This document shows positions 53,468 to 64,000 of a stretch of DNA of 64,000 nucleotides, piece after piece. The position numbers and the translations under genes are program-made. Source of the stretch: Vigna angularis. Taxonomy: Eukaryota; Streptophyta; Magnoliopsida; Fabales; Fabaceae. Under the pieces are notes generated by a model, which worked only from the letters and a program-made list of their open reading frames with translations, ran no database searches and was not told the DNA's origin. Positions within the stretch are counted from its first letter, which is position 1, and the number at the start of each line of letters is the position of its first letter. The DNA is taken from assembly GCF_016808095.1 (NCBI RefSeq), contig NC_068975.1, forward strand, positions 18,483,501 to 18,547,500. The letters are read 5' to 3'.

Positions 53468-56410
53468 GAAGCAATTAAACTAGATAACTCCCTTTAGTTC
53501 AAAGCTTCCAAATTAAATGCTTAGGTTGCTGTTTTCTCAGTAATTTCCTGCTCAAGCTAAACTCTCAACAAATCATTCCTATTTGCTCTCAAACTGCTCC
53601 AAGTATTCTGCACAGTTAATTTGCAACCAAAATCAGCAGGATATTCATTCAATATTATCACTTTCATCACTTACAAGCTAAAACAGAATATCAATTCACA
53701 ACAAAGGGTAAGTTAGACAACTTCCCTGTTTGAATGGTTGTTTCTAGCCTGTTCCAAACTCCACACTGAGGTGTTTCTGCTACTGTTTCTTCAGTAATAT
53801 GTTGCTCAACTAATGATTCATTTACATCACCTCTGCACACATAAATCTCAACGAAATCCAGCAACAGAATCCAGCAAGTGCAAATGGACAGTGAATTAAA
53901 TTCAAATTGGATGTAATTCAATGCAGAACTAACCACCTAATTTAATTCAATCACCAGGTTAAAACTGGAATTTAGGTGCTTTCATCACTTCTTAAAACTA
54001 GAGAATGCATTGGCCATTAAAAACAGTTTGATGCACAACTGATTATGACAAGAGCAGCCTTTTCAGCAAATCAATGAATTACACTAGGCAGAAACAATGG
54101 ACCAAACCAGTCAAAAACAATATCCTAAACTAATTCAGAAATCAGTGGACCATGCTAATCAAATCAATTGACAAAGTGTAATGTGAGGCAAATCAGAAAT
54201 TGGCAGTTTTAAAAGAGTGTTCTTGCAATTCCAAAAATGCTCATAAAACAATCAGCACATTAATTGAAAATCCTATGCATCTGCTAAGTTCCCATAGGTC
54301 TTATCAAATCAGAATCAACATTCAACATGCCCAATTAAACCATGAAATCACAATTCATTTTCAAAACAGTGAATACATCATGAATTCAGCAAACAATTTA
54401 TAAGCCAAGATGAATGCAATGTCAATTTAAGCAAATCACAACTGCTCCAATCTAATTGATCCAATTTCTTTTCCTGCACAATGAACAATCACAAAACAGT
54501 TAGATTAACAATGAATTCTCTATTTCAAAGTGCCAAGGAATTAGGCCAAATTAGCCTCACGAAACTCACTACACTCAGGCTTCACTTTGAAAACTTAAAG
54601 CACTCAAAATGGAAAGGTTTGGAAGGGAGATTCTCCCTTGGCAGTACAAAGCTGGAAAGTCTTTCAGACCACCACCACCTAAGATGCTACCAAGCACACA
54701 AACCCTCTTTCAAATTCCAGAAACCAAAGTGTAAAAGCTTCTCATTTCAGAAAAGGCTAGGCAAAGATCAAAGTAATGGACAGAGAGGTAGAACAGAACA
54801 GGACAGCCACAAATAAGGACAACACAGCAGATCTATTGCTTAAGACAACTCTAGATCAGATTATGAAAGCAACAAAAGCTTCAAATTAAGAACAGTAGAT
54901 CAGAGTTTACACGTAATGTAGACAAAACTAAGACATTCAACAATGACAAGCAAGAAACAAAACTTGGATCAAAGTGAGCACTCAAACTGAACCTAACAAT
55001 AGTTCTAGAAAAGATTTTAAAAGCAATTAAAAACCAAACAAGAAGCTGCTGAAATGTTTAAGAGAAAACCAGTTTCTAACAACAATTTCTGATTTTGGTA
55101 TTTCAAAAAAATTACACACTAGACTGCACTGACCTAATTGGTTTTTAAAACTGTTCAATGACTATTTTTATTGATTGTTCTCAATTTTTTTTTCTTTTTT
55201 ATGGTCAAACCTGTTGCTACAGTCCAGCTATCATGTTCCAAAATTCAAAATGAATACACATCAATTATGCAGCAACTTGTGAAAGGAAAATTGGTCAGAA
55301 TTTGGTGGTTCAAGTAGTGAAAACACATAGGTCAGCTAAAACATTCATTTTCTTTGCTTCAACACGTTATAACTGCTAAAACAAACTTGTTTGTATTGCA
55401 AACGTAAACAGAAACGTGCATTTATGAAATCTGATTGAGCTAACCTTGATATTTTCCTATTTCAAGCAACTCTACCACCCAAATTTTAACTCAAAGATTC
55501 AAATAGCTTTTTATCAGCTAGCTAAACTCAAAGACAGCAATTAAAATTCAAACAAGACACTAGGAAGTTAATGCAAGATGTCCAGCAAGGATCTAATGCT
55601 AAACCAGATTAAGAAATACAAAAAACACAGACACAATCAAAGTTATGCAGATCGGCCAACTGCAAATGAGACTCTATTGGAGTTTTCTCAGTGCAACCAA
55701 GCTTTGCCAAAGCAATTCATTGCTTATATGGTATGCACATGGTACTAGCTCAATCAATCAGATTCATCCCAATCAAACAAAATAACCAGAAACAGATTAA
55801 GCACCAAATAACTGCTGTGAACCAATGCAAAGCTGCATCTCATGTTAAACACTAAGCACCCGAGCTCTTAAATGAATTTCTCATTGCTCATATGGTGTGT
55901 TGATGTTGATCAACAGCTAACATGTAACAAAAACCTTAAGAACATATTTCAACTGAATTAAAAGACAAATAAACAAATTAACACGACTTTGACAGAAACA
56001 GAAATAGATTTCAAAACATAAAAGACTCAAACAAAAATTTGCACCGAATTAAAATGATGGAAACACGAACTCAAACACAAAAAAATGCACAGATACACCT
56101 AATCAGAATATAGAACTCAAAACAAGACAGTAAAAGAAATGATGAACAATGCATAAGCTAAACAGATCAACACGATTTGAATCAAAGATGCGAGACAAAA
56201 CAAAAAGCAACACTGAATCAAATGAAACAAAACTCAAAAAATCAAAAAGAGATGAAACTATCAGACGATGACATGAAACAGAACGCGAATCAAATGAACA
56301 AAATATGAATCGGCCAAGACCGAATCGAAACAACTCAACTCGAACTCAAGCGAAAACAATGGAAAAACAGAGAACGCGAGACAACTTACCTCTGAAGCGT
56401 GCTCGAACCT
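53468..56410. other. Interior of element H, no gene seen
   Basis: A/C-rich non-coding sequence. Only short chance ORFs occur, the longest 111 codons at 54481 with no domain I recognise. Confidence 0.65.
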
Positions 56411-56426
56411 GAGCTCTGATACCACT

Positions 56427-57202
56427 TGATGGACGAACGCCCGAGGAGAGACCGAAGACGTGATGCTGACTCCTCGAAACTTCCTCCAGAGAGATGAAGA
56501 CGCAGCAAAATGGAAACGAAACTCAAGATTGAAGTGGAAACTGAGAGCGAACACATGAAAACCTAGGATCTAAGGTCTAATTGGTGGAAGTTGAAGGTAT
56601 GGAAAATGAAGATGGTTTGTTCGGTGAGAAACCCTAGGAGGACGAAGAACTACTGATTTAATCGGTGGAACAATGAAATGAACGGAGGGAAAGAGGTATA
56701 ATCGGTGGAAAGTGACTTACAATCGGTGAAAAATGGAGTAGAAAGGAAGATCTGAGGTTGTAGACAATGGAACTCTCGAGAGCGAGAGTGAAACGCGAAG
56801 AAGAAAGAGAATGTGGAATGTGTGTGTCTGATGTGCATGAAGAAAGAAGTGAGAGGCGCGGTCTGAACGTGGCTGATGCGTTGGATTGGAGATGTACTGG
56901 CAGCTGACGCGTGCCAGATGTGGCAGTGGAGGAGAGGAAGCGTGAAGGATGAGAAGCACCGTGAAAAATGAAAAAAAAAAGTGAGAGAGGTGCTTGGAAG
57001 GTGGCTAGAGGAAGTCCTTGGACTCTCTAGCCTGACTTTCAAGAGAGAATAGTTTCTATTTCAGAAAGTCTAATTCTCATTAATCTCAAAAGTGCTAATA
57101 CAAGAGAGGAGTTGGGTATTTATAGTAACCCATACTCCTTAAGAGCTAAGCTAAGAAAAGTAAAAATACAAAAGGAGGACTACGTCAAGGAGGATTCCAT
57201 CA
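56427..57202 (-). repeat. Element H 5' LTR (right copy)
   Basis: It is 776 bp, TGATGGA...TCCATCA, the same terminal inverted sequence as the element A LTRs. A TATA-like gggtatttatagtaac occurs at about 57113-57127. Confidence 0.82.
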
Positions 57203-57210
57203 GTTGCATA

Positions 57211-57300
57211 GTCCACAGTCCACAGTTCAAGCAAAACAATCCACAGTTCAAGCAAAACAATCCACAGTTCAAGCAAAACAGTCCACAACCCAAGCAAAAG
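57211..57300. repeat. 21-bp minisatellite
   Basis: Four units of cacagttcaagcaaaacaatc start just right of the H insertion site. A 195-codon frame running through it is a repeat and CG-composition artefact. Confidence 0.9.
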
Positions 57301-58420
57301 GGTTATTGAATTTTCCTTCCCTTTCACAGAACCAAATCTCAAAAGATACAGAACCAAATCTCAAAAGCAAATCTCAGAAGCAAGCACTCCAACAGCAACT
57401 AAACAGAAATTGCCCCCAAAATAACATAGAAAAAAAAGTATGGGTTTTTTATGCAATGAGCATTGCGGAGGTTATCATCACCAACTCTGAGAACGATTTG
57501 GGGAAGAAGAGAGGCTCCTGCAAGGCCAAACCAGAACAGAGAGAAGAAAAACTGAAGGTTGATGCCTCCACTTCTCGCAGAAACGCCACCGTTGCAGGAC
57601 GCCCTTGCCGCAACCTTGCCGCCACCTTGCTACGGTCACGCCGCGGCCTCGCTGCGGTCTCGTCGCGGCCTCGCTGTGACCTAGCCGCCACCTCGCCTCC
57701 ACAGAAACCACCGCGATTCGTTCAACTCTTAGATCGACAAACCTTTCATCATCTCCAAGGCACCATCTTCTATGCTCGCCAAACACCTTAGATCGGCGAG
57801 CTTCCCATCATCGTCGCCGCGATACTCGTCTCCACCATCGTCGCCGCGGTACTCGTCTCCACCATTGTGCCTCCCCTCCGCTTTCAACGCCGGCCACCAT
57901 CACGCCTCCCATTCGCTTTCGACGCCGGCCACCATTGCGCCTCTCCTCCGCTTTCGACACCGGCCACCATCGTGCCTCCCCTTTGGAGCGCAAGCTACTG
58001 CAATGGAGGAAAGAACCTCCTCGCGCCGTGGCTGCCAAGTGGGAGAAGAGAGATTCCCCTTTTTGTTTCTGCTTCTGCTGCGAGAGGAAAGAAAAGCGTT
58101 TCGTGTAAAATGAAAAAGGAGATATGAGAGTAGGTCATGTGCGAGAGGTAATAGGCCTCGGTTCTCCTTTAACCGAGTCAATAGAGGTAATAGGCCTCAG
58201 TTCTCCTTTAACCGAGTCAATACGCCAAAGCACAGACCTCGGTTTCACCTTTAACCGAGTTAATAGGCTGTAATATGTGCTATATGCTTCGGTTCTCACT
58301 GAACTGAGGCATATAAATTCATCAAAACTACAAAATTGCCATCGCTTTCTGATAGGCTTTGGTTTTTCTTAGACCGAAGTCTATTAGGCGAGTTAAAAAA
58401 CATATTTTTTACTAGTGAGT

Positions 58421-60743
58421 TGTTGTCTTAACTCATCATAACCTTAGTCAGCACTGCTGCATGTAGATGGTTGGTGCTTAATGTACCTCTTCCAGCAATG
58501 TGATAGCTATAACTTGTCCTGCCCCATATACTCGTCCTTTATTTTATCTACTGACGACGTCCACCTACCACTATATCCTAGTGATGTCACCGTCATCGAT
58601 ATTTACTTGTGATACATCATCAGAAAACCATGATCCTTTCTCTGATCTGACCTATAAGAGTCTAGTGGAGAATTATTTCAGTTAAAGAATATGCAAAGTG
58701 TCAGCAAAAGGAGAAAGTTTAAAAAGAAAAAATAATACAAGTTTCAAGTTTGCAAAATAGTTTGCTTACATGTGTCATCCACGACCTCTCATCAACATAC
58801 TGGCCAGATCCTTTACATAAATGAGTTTAGTAAAACACCTCATCAACGTGGACAGTCCGTCCCAACTTTACTACTTGTAAAATTATAGAAGTTATATGTA
58901 TACATCAATTTCAAAGTACATAACTTATATCATAATTGATAGGAAATGAATGAAAATATTTGTACCATTCGAATGGCATGCTAATGAGTGGTAATTGAAC
59001 CACCTATATACAAAACACCATCCTTTTCTGAAGCCCTATTCCTTTGGGCGGTAGCACATTTGTTGCATTAATCTGGCAAATTCTAATGTCCTAGCAAGGA
59101 GTTTCATATGTGTTCCCCAACCCAATAAGGGCATACTCCTACATGGCATGCATCTCTAAACATTTCTAATAGTCTACGAGATGTTTTGTTGTGAAAATTT
59201 TGTTTAATTTAAGTTTTTGCTCATGTCTTCACTTGACCTTCAATTGTTATAATAAATCATGTTAAAATAAAACAGATGGACTTAAAAGCGAAAATCAATG
59301 AAAATGAGATTAAGTAATATGATGTTTTACCTTAAATCGCTGCTAGAAGGGTTCTTTGTCTTCTGGGGGATTACTGCAAAATTAATTGGAAATTAATGTA
59401 AGGTTGGAAAAAAAAAGTGACATAGGAAACCACAAAACTATGTTTCTTAAGGGACAAAATAATCATATGCTCTTTCTCCCTTGCTTCTTAATACGGTTTT
59501 TGATTATTTGGTTTGGAGATCTAAAGCAAAGCTTTTTCCAAATAAGGAATTAGTGACTATATGTTATAGGTCTGATGAACAAAGCTACTTTAGCAGAGGT
59601 GATCCAAGGCTACATTAATCATATGGTGAACAAAAACAAATAAGATGCTTTAACTAAGTTTATATGGCTACCTTTGGGTACTACTTAACCTCTTTTTGAG
59701 CCTCTCTAATTGCCTTTAGCTCATAACAAACAAATCAAATGTTTTAACTAAGTTTATATGGCTATCATTCAGCATGATGATTTCCAATGGTTGTGTTCAA
59801 CTTAATTTAGGTAAGAAAAGATGCCCATTATGCAAAAAAAAAAGGCAAATGATAGTGAGACCCATGGGAGACTGCCACTGCAAATAAGGTCATTCAATTC
59901 AGTTAAAATTTAACCCTAGCTAGCTTGTCCCTAGTCTTATTCTCAATGGAAACCCTAAAGCCTAAGAACTCTCTCTACTTTTAATTTATGACAAGCTTTA
60001 AGTGTAGAATTTGGTTCCATGCAGATGGACAGCAGGACAAGCTCCAGCTGACTACCTTAACCACCTTTTCTTACTTTTTTCCTTCTCTGATATGATGTCA
60101 TTACCATACATAATTGAGACCATGGAAGGCCCCCACTAGGTTCGAAACCCTTCTTCAAATTCATCACGAGGCCAAATGAGGTTTTCCATTTCGTTTGTTT
60201 AAGTTGAATCCTATACGTGGCATCACAATCAATCTCTTCGTCAAGAGTTAACTATAAAAGGAACACCAGCCTAAGAACTAACCACTACATTTCTAATCTA
60301 AAAGGAACACAATTCTAGTTTCAAAGAATTTGCAACCTCATAAGCATTTCAGAACATGAAAATGAATTTCCAGCCTCATAAAATTGATACACGTGCGAGA
60401 GAAGCCTTTGCGACGAAGGTATGAAATATGACAAGGTTGCTCAAAATGAAGGTCACCAGACTTCAAACGCGGGCTGGACTGAAGCGTGAGGGCACTATAG
60501 AAGCTGTTGAAGGAGGAAAGCACAATGCATCATATTTTGAGGAAATGGGAAAGTGAAATTGGGAGAGGAAAACCTAAAACATAAACTGATTTCATCGAGG
60601 ATCTTATCGATGGCATTTAATACAATATCGGTGGATATATCTGCTAGTAAATGAACAATGACCTCCGTGAGTAATTAACATTTATTGACAGATCATAGGT
60701 CGCCGGTAATGTTATGTCAATAATTCTCATTTTTTATATAGTG
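58421..60743. other. Right arm of element F, no gene seen
   Basis: AT-rich unique sequence up to the subterminal repeats at 60590-60720. Short ORFs only. Decayed transposase fragments cannot be excluded without a search. Confidence 0.55.
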
Positions 60744-60746
60744 ATT

Positions 60747-62959
60747 GTTTATTTAAATATGCAACAATAACAAGTGATAGAAATGAAAAATGAGTAAAAT
60801 GATAGTTTAGCTAAAAAATATTTATTTTTCTTAATATATAAAGAATAAATGAAATGGAGGGAGCACTACTTTCATATGGTTACAACAAAATGACCTTTGA
60901 TGTATATCAAGTCACATTTTTGTCATTTTATTAAGGAGTGTGATGGGTTTTTCCATGTGACTTGAGTCCACTCAACATAAGAAATTGAAATCACTTTTAA
61001 TCTAAAACCTTAAAACATGAGTTTGTGGGTTATTTTCATATTTGATGTTTAACTTTGTCATTTTTGTCAATGTGAGACTTAGACTCACATTTGGATTATT
61101 CTCAACAATCTCTCCCTCAAGACTAGTCATTTGATATATTTCTCCTCAAGTGTAAAGTGACCCTTAATTAAATTGTAGTTGTTGTGGTTGTGACGATGAT
61201 GTCTTGTTATCACAACGGTCTAAGTCGGTAACAAAGATAAATCATATGCTTTGATATCATTGATGGACATTTTTAGGAGGTTTATCAAGAAGAGATTATA
61301 TAAATATAACATGAGTCCAACCCACATAAAGAATTGACATTACTTCTAATCAAAATCTTAAGTCATTGAGTTTATGTGTTTTTTTATATTAAATTTGACA
61401 TTTTTATCTAATGTGAAACTTAGACTCACACTTGCATACCTGAATTATTTCCAAATTAATAATTTTTATTTGTGTTTGATGGATTTTTTTTCATGTCTCT
61501 TTATCATTTATTACTTAATGAAATTAGATTTCTTTTAACAATATTTATATATATAGTTTACTCTTTGTTTCCTAATTCATTTTTTACCCACATGTTAGGC
61601 AGTGACAACATAGAAACATCTCTTCTCCACTTTTATTTTATTTCTATTTTATATTTATTAACATTTAACCTCTTTCTTTATTAGAACTTCAATATATAAT
61701 TTCCGTTTTACTTCATACTTATTTGTTTATGATGAATCTCTAAGAAATTACGTTCAACCAAATTAATCTCTTTTAATGAAAGTATACATATAAAAGCACA
61801 TAATAAATTTAATTTACATTCTGCATCTTAAGTTTTACATTCAAGAATACTCAATATATATATTCATACAACTTTTACAATAATAAAACTGTAATCTCTC
61901 TCATGTCAACCAAGTATCATATACACTTAAAAGACTTATTGACTTAGAATATAACAAGACTCAAATAAACTTTTCATTCTTAGTCTACTACATTTTTTAC
62001 GTTCAATGTGAAACTTTGGTGATTACTTCCAGATAACAAGACACCCTCCCTTTACTAAAAATCTCACATATTACAGCAAGTAAGCCCACAACACAACTTC
62101 AACATTAACAAATTTCACATCAACACTATCTTGAAGCAACGCAACAATATAAACATGTTCCTCATATACATAAACCATCCATCCTTCTTGTTTTTCGTGT
62201 TTCGACACGAACACATGACACACCACCAACAGATCAACTTGCATTCCTCTCACCATCAGAGACTTACATAGACTTATTTATAGTGACAATCCTTCCTCGT
62301 TGTCTAGTGATTGATCTTTAATTAAGATTTTTGAAGTGCCAAAACCTTTTTATAAATATATACAATTTTATCGGTGTCAAATATATAATATATATTAAAG
62401 TTTTATAAAAATATTTTAAATTATATATTAATTTATATATAAAAAATGGGGGTCAAAGCCCCTTCAACCTCTATTATAATCCACTACTATATTATTGTCG
62501 ATCTCAGTCTTGCATCTCAAACTCACAGCTAGTAACTCCGACGTCATCTCCCTGGATAACTCGCCAGTATCAAGGTGGAATTTATTACTAACATCATCGA
62601 ACCGATTAATCCAATAACACCACATATGCGTCAAAGAAGTTATTGCATAAATAAATAAATAAATAAAATCATCGACACTAATATTTGCTCATGCCAAATT
62701 GATTTCTTTTCTCTCTTAATTAGAATCTCAACTCTAGTACCACAGATAGGAATTACATAGGAGAAAAGTAATATCTTCTAGTAGAAAAACACACTCACAC
62801 TGCTAATACTAAACAAAAATATTATTATTCTATATATTATTATTTTTCCAAAGCATTTTTACAAGAATATCATTACAAAAGTCTCTATTCAGCTTTTACA
62901 GATAAAATTACAAACCCATGATCAACTAATCAAGCCCATTAACTCAAGTCACTCATGCA
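60747..62959. other. Intergenic, degenerate repeats, no gene seen
   Basis: AT-rich DNA. Two diverged copies of a block of about 150 bp lie at 60955-61110 and 61310-61455 (shared: gagtccaac/gagtccact, cataagaaattga, taaaacctta/aaatctta, gtgagacttagactcacat). No reading frame of interest. Confidence 0.6.
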
Positions 62960-63221
62960 TTTAAGTTTCCTGGCATATTTTTATTCTTCAACATGGTATA
63001 TACCATATCAAGAATTTCCTCTCGGCTACACCATTTTTTATGGCGAGTACAAGCTTTCAAGAATATTCTTATGTCGTGATTCTCACAAGACTTCATGGAA
63101 TCGCCTTGTGAACTAGGGGAAGAGTAAACTCAACAGCCTTAATGTGTTTACTGGTTTCCTTTTCAACCATCACCCTGAACTTCTTGAACACCTCGAATAC
63201 CTCTGACATTTTGTTTAAGAA
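62960..63221 (-). pseudogene. Copia integrase fragment, decayed
   Basis: On the minus strand MSEVFEVFKKFRVMVEKETS (from 63209) is followed by KHIKAVEF; this matches the middle of a plant Copia integrase core. Further on KNGVAERK (about 63045-63020) matches the region of the catalytic Glu. The segment between, which should carry the second Asp, is collapsed and interrupted by stops. No LTRs were found nearby. Confidence 0.75.
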
Positions 63222-64000
63222 GTATACATGTTAAGACAAGATCGTATATAAGACATGACTGTCTAACACCTTCAGATTTTGAAGTTTAACAAACAACGAT
63301 AAACGGAATGAGTATTTGACAAAGTATTATCTTTGTGAAAATAGTATCGTTGGAAGAAAGGCATATTATGAAACAAGCGTTAGAACATCTAAATGAACAA
63401 AGAAAAGTTTTAGTAAACATGTTATTAAATGAAAGATATTAAATGATATTTTAGTGGTATTATGGCACTAAACGCACCATTAAACAATATTTTAGCAAAC
63501 AAATCGATATGCTACAAGATATCTTTACTAAACACGCTCCTAATATATCTTACTGAATAATGCAATATTGTGTAACATGATATTTTTGGTAAACGCATTA
63601 AAACTATAAACGATGCTTCAAAAACAATGTTGTGAACAACACTTTGCTAAGCGTGCTCTTGTACTAAACAAAAGATCACTAAATGATGCATTGTTAGTAC
63701 ACACCTTTTAAAGACTAAACGATACCTTGATACAAAATGATATTTTTTTCACTTTAGGCTCTCAAGGTTTGATGCCAATTTTTTAGCAAATGACCATCCT
63801 TTTGTATCTGATTTACTTTAGTGTATATTTCATGTCAACTGCACATTACAACTGACAGACATTTAGTTTTTCAACTCCAAGCCATAAATCTCCGATCATT
63901 ACAAAAACGCAATACTATAATAATCATTAATGTCCAAAACATAACGTACTAATCTCCTAAATTTTCCTCTCCTAAAACATCAAATTATTACTACTCATAA
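63222..64000. other. Intergenic with irregular TAAACGATG-like repeats, no gene seen
   Basis: From about 63340 to 63740 short phrases such as actaaacgc, ctaaatgatgc, actaaacgata, taaacaatatttta and gataccttg recur irregularly every 20-40 bp. This may be the subterminal part of an unrecognised DNA transposon or a decayed minisatellite. Confidence 0.45.

Larger units (their letters stand above)
51196..57202 (-). mobile_element. Element H: non-autonomous gypsy-like LTR element nested in G
   Basis: The right LTR is 56427-57202 (TGATGGACG...GGATTCCATCA), and a primer site TGGTATCAGAGCTC lies next to it on the minus strand (56411-56424). The left end repeats the first 275 bp (51196-51470) and is preceded by GTTGC; GTTGC also follows the right LTR (57203-57207). 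No gag or pol is recognisable. A phrase at 51965-51990, cttgaatcttcttgccatgcc, resembles the polyprotein-tail/LTR region of element A, so H is probably a relative of A. It contains CACTA element I. Without I it is about 4.8 kb. Confidence 0.83.
50978..58417. mobile_element. Element G: CACTA transposon nested in F, containing H
   Basis: The left end CACTAGTGCAGTAAGGGG and the right end, inverted CACTAGTAAAAAATATG, are flanked by AGT on both sides (50975-50977, 58418-58420). Subterminal repeats use AACCGAGG/CCTCGGTT: ttctacaaccgaggcatat at 51030-51060, and five or more copies at 58150-58390. Its terminal dozen bases are very close to J. The middle (57300-58130) has CG-rich sequence with repeated accatcgtcgccgcg and cgccggccaccat phrases but no transposase. 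Without H it is about 1.4 kb. Confidence 0.88.
50222..60743. mobile_element. Element F: outer CACTA transposon, degenerate, containing G
   Basis: The left end reads CACTTAAAAAAAATTGGAAT (a CACTA-type end with one change), and the right end, inverted, reads CACTATATAAAAAATGAG. Both are flanked by ATT (50219-50221, 60744-60746). The subterminal regions (50340-50490 and 60590-60720) repeat phrases such as gtaattatcgacgac, attatcgatg, atcttatcgatgg and cggtggatat in both orientations. No transposase frame is visible. Without G it is about 3.1 kb. Confidence 0.7.

Noticed and set aside
54481..54816. 111-codon plus-strand frame inside element H
   Set aside because: Composition matches the surrounding non-coding leader-like DNA; no domain, no conserved counterpart seen.
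57204..57791. 195-codon plus-strand frame and overlapping frames at 57478-58181
   Set aside because: Runs through a 21-bp minisatellite and CG-rich repeated sequence of element G; no recognisable domain and frames open on both strands.
61200..61275. A tRNA-primer-like phrase (tttgatatcattgatgga) suggesting another LTR border
   Set aside because: Resembles the H/A border text, but no LTR pair, polypurine tract or target duplication could be found around it.

Overview
This window is plant nuclear DNA, most likely from a warm-season legume of the Phaseoleae (Vigna or Phaseolus type). The grounds are decayed plastid DNA carrying a ruined rps16 (rps16 is lost or pseudogenised in that group), Sirevirus, chromovirus and Athila/Ogre-type retrotransposons, and a CC-NBS-LRR gene. 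The genus is inference; no database search was possible.

Region 1 (1-39872) is a mosaic nuclear insert of plastid DNA (NUPT): rps16 relic, trnQ, psbK, trnG-UCC, trnR-UCU, atpA, atpF and atpH, followed by short pieces of rpl36 and 16S rRNA that are not their plastid neighbours. It holds about 7 kb of plastid-derived DNA. The rest is transposons that landed in it. An Athila-like solo LTR (856-2343, target duplication CTTAC) sits inside trnQ. A Ty3/gypsy element A (5285-36496, target duplication ATAGG) splits atpA. A in turn carries a Sirevirus-like Copia element B (6061-27318, CTGTC) and a one-LTR Athila-like derivative E (28622-30406, CTATC). B carries an Ogre/Tat-like sequence C (13116-25642, ATTAC) in its envelope-like ORF. 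C holds a non-autonomous LTR element D (14195-21926) and a CACTA element J (23457-25039, GGT). The depth is therefore four insertions below plastid DNA.

Region 2 (39873-50221) is ordinary nuclear DNA. It has a decayed Copia element (about 41122-43637), an internally collapsed NLR relic (43745-44142), and one intact-looking NLR gene (45197-47968, minus strand), the only plausible host protein-coding gene in the window.

Region 3 (50222-60743) is a second nest: CACTA element F (TSD ATT) contains CACTA element G (AGT), which contains LTR element H (GTTGC), which contains CACTA element I (GAA). The tail (60744-64000) holds degenerate repeats and a short Copia integrase relic.

The most interesting observations are: (i) a candidate internal promoter in front of the envelope-like ORF of B, built from the same ATAATCGATTAT palindromes found in its LTR and followed by a TATA box; (ii) deletions at short microhomologies (trnQ anticodon, atpA P-loop, element E); (iii) related but distinct subterminal motifs in three CACTA elements; (iv) CG-rich tandem arrays and a CGTTCGTCC-type motif shared by otherwise unrelated LTRs.
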